NCBI GenBank assembly: GCA_964651505.1
Contig: CAZYXT010000013.1
Location: 1-31,982, forward strand
DNA length: 31,982 nt
Source: Avisuccinivibrio_A sp964651505
GTDB lineage: Bacteria; Pseudomonadota; Gammaproteobacteria; Enterobacterales; Succinivibrionaceae
Reading direction: 5' to 3'
Shown here: positions 31,483-31,982 of the stretch, one piece after another
Position numbering within the stretch: position 1 is the stretch's first letter
Layout: every line of letters begins with the position of its first letter
Translations under genes and position numbers: made by a program
The notes under the pieces: generated by a model
Told to the model about the DNA's origin: nothing
Seen by the model: the letters and a program-made list of their open reading frames with translations, nothing else
The model's database searches: none

Positions 31483-31982
31483 TCATTTTAGCTCAGGGTA
31501 TAAGCGAATGAGCTTGACCCTGGCATCCTCTGTTGTAAATTGCCAGTTAATCCTGCTTTGATGATTGTTGCGATCCTCCATCCACTGCTTAACTTCCGAC
31601 TGCATCTTCTCCATGTTGTCAATTCTGCGGTTAAGGCACTGGCTTTTTAGCACGCTTAACTCAATTTCTGCTACATTAAGCCAGCTGCCGTGCTTGGGGG
31701 TGTAATGGATCTCAAAGCGCTCGCTAAGCCTGCGCGCCTCCTCAGGAGGAAAGGCCTTATAAAACGAGCTCGTGCTGTGAGTGTTGAGATTATCCATCAC
31801 CAAGACAATCTTCTCAGCCTGCGGATACCAGACATCAGCTACTTCTTTCATAAACACCGCCCGGTCTGCACAGGTCCTGGTTGACGTGATCTTTGTGAGC
31901 CTTTTACCGCCAAGCGGTTCAACTGCCATAAAGATCTCGGCCACTCCGTTGCGCACATATTCATCATCCTGCTTTTGGATGC
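31483..31982 (-). CDS. IS630-family transposase, partial at window edge
   Basis: The last 166 or so residues of a DDE transposase are visible, and the reading frame continues past the right edge without a start. The sequence QDDEYVRNGVAEIFMAVEPLGGKR, with the frame open upstream of a GTG at 31956, matches the region before the second catalytic Asp. That Asp is in VLVMDNLNTHS and the catalytic Glu is in WLNVAEIELSVLK. The first Asp and the N-terminal helix-turn-helix lie outside. The downstream gap to the AAA-ATPase gene (31406-31482) should contain one end of the element, but no inverted repeat can be matched without the other end. Confidence 0.85.
   Translation of the reverse strand, partial: IQKQDDEYVRNGVAEIFMAVEPLGGKRLTKITSTRTCADRAVFMKEVADVWYPQAEKIVLVMDNLNTHSTSSFYKAFPPEEARRLSERFEIHYTPKHGSWLNVAEIELSVLKSQCLNRRIDNMEKMQSEVKQWMEDRNNHQSRINWQFTTEDARVKLIRLYPELK
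31483..31982 (-). mobile_element. IS630-family insertion sequence, right part only
   Basis: The mobile element is inferred from the transposase gene. Its 3' boundary should fall just below 31483 and its other end beyond the window. IS630 elements insert at TA and duplicate it; several TA dinucleotides lie in 31440-31485, so the boundary is not resolved. Confidence 0.6.

Overview
The window looks like chromosome from an anaerobic or facultative gammaproteobacterium. Three things point there: the order surA-pdxA-rsmA, the order dsbD-fxsA-groES-groEL (E. coli also keeps fxsA beside groSL with dsbD nearby), and a textbook sigma-32 promoter before groES. The cysteine-rich proteins, the DUF1703-type AAA-ATPase and the general style would fit the Aeromonadales, perhaps Succinivibrionaceae, but that placement is inference.

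Layout. (1) 1-176: non-coding DNA with a 30-bp perfect palindrome at the left edge and an array of 16-bp repeats. (2) 177-6955, minus strand: a complete phosphate operon pstS-pstC-pstA-pstB-phoU-phoB-phoR, with a candidate Pho box upstream of pstS. (3) 7264-8586: a TolC-type outer-membrane channel, divergent from pstS. (4) 8683-13437: dsbD (minus), fxsA, then the heat-shock groES-groEL operon ending in a clear terminator. (5) 13587-25085: the accessory core of the window, a 12-gene biosynthetic locus. (6) 25121-29484, minus strand: surA-pdxA-rsmA-rsmC, periplasmic folding, vitamin B6 synthesis and 16S rRNA methylation. (7) 29696-31982, minus strand: an AAA-ATPase/PD-(D/E)XK-type gene and a partial IS630-family transposase running off the right edge.

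The biosynthetic locus encodes two discrete acyl carrier proteins flanking a FabH-like ketoacyl synthase, a thiamine-diphosphate (ThDP) enzyme of the acetolactate-synthase family, and a NeuB-family PEP-condensing synthase. A PseH-like N-acetyltransferase follows on the opposite strand. Then come a short-chain dehydrogenase, an acyl-AMP ligase, LuxE-like and LuxC-like fatty-acid reductase subunits, and a transketolase split into two genes. There is no luciferase, no glycosyltransferase and no CMP-sugar transferase in the window. The set can be read as follows: build or load an acyl chain on a carrier protein, reduce it to an aldehyde (LuxE/LuxC), and make C-C bonds with C2 (transketolase), pyruvate-derived (ThDP lyase) or C3 (PEP, NeuB-type) donors. 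The product is unknown. An unusual acylated or branched nonulosonate-like glycan, for example on flagellin or surface polysaccharide, is the most economical guess.
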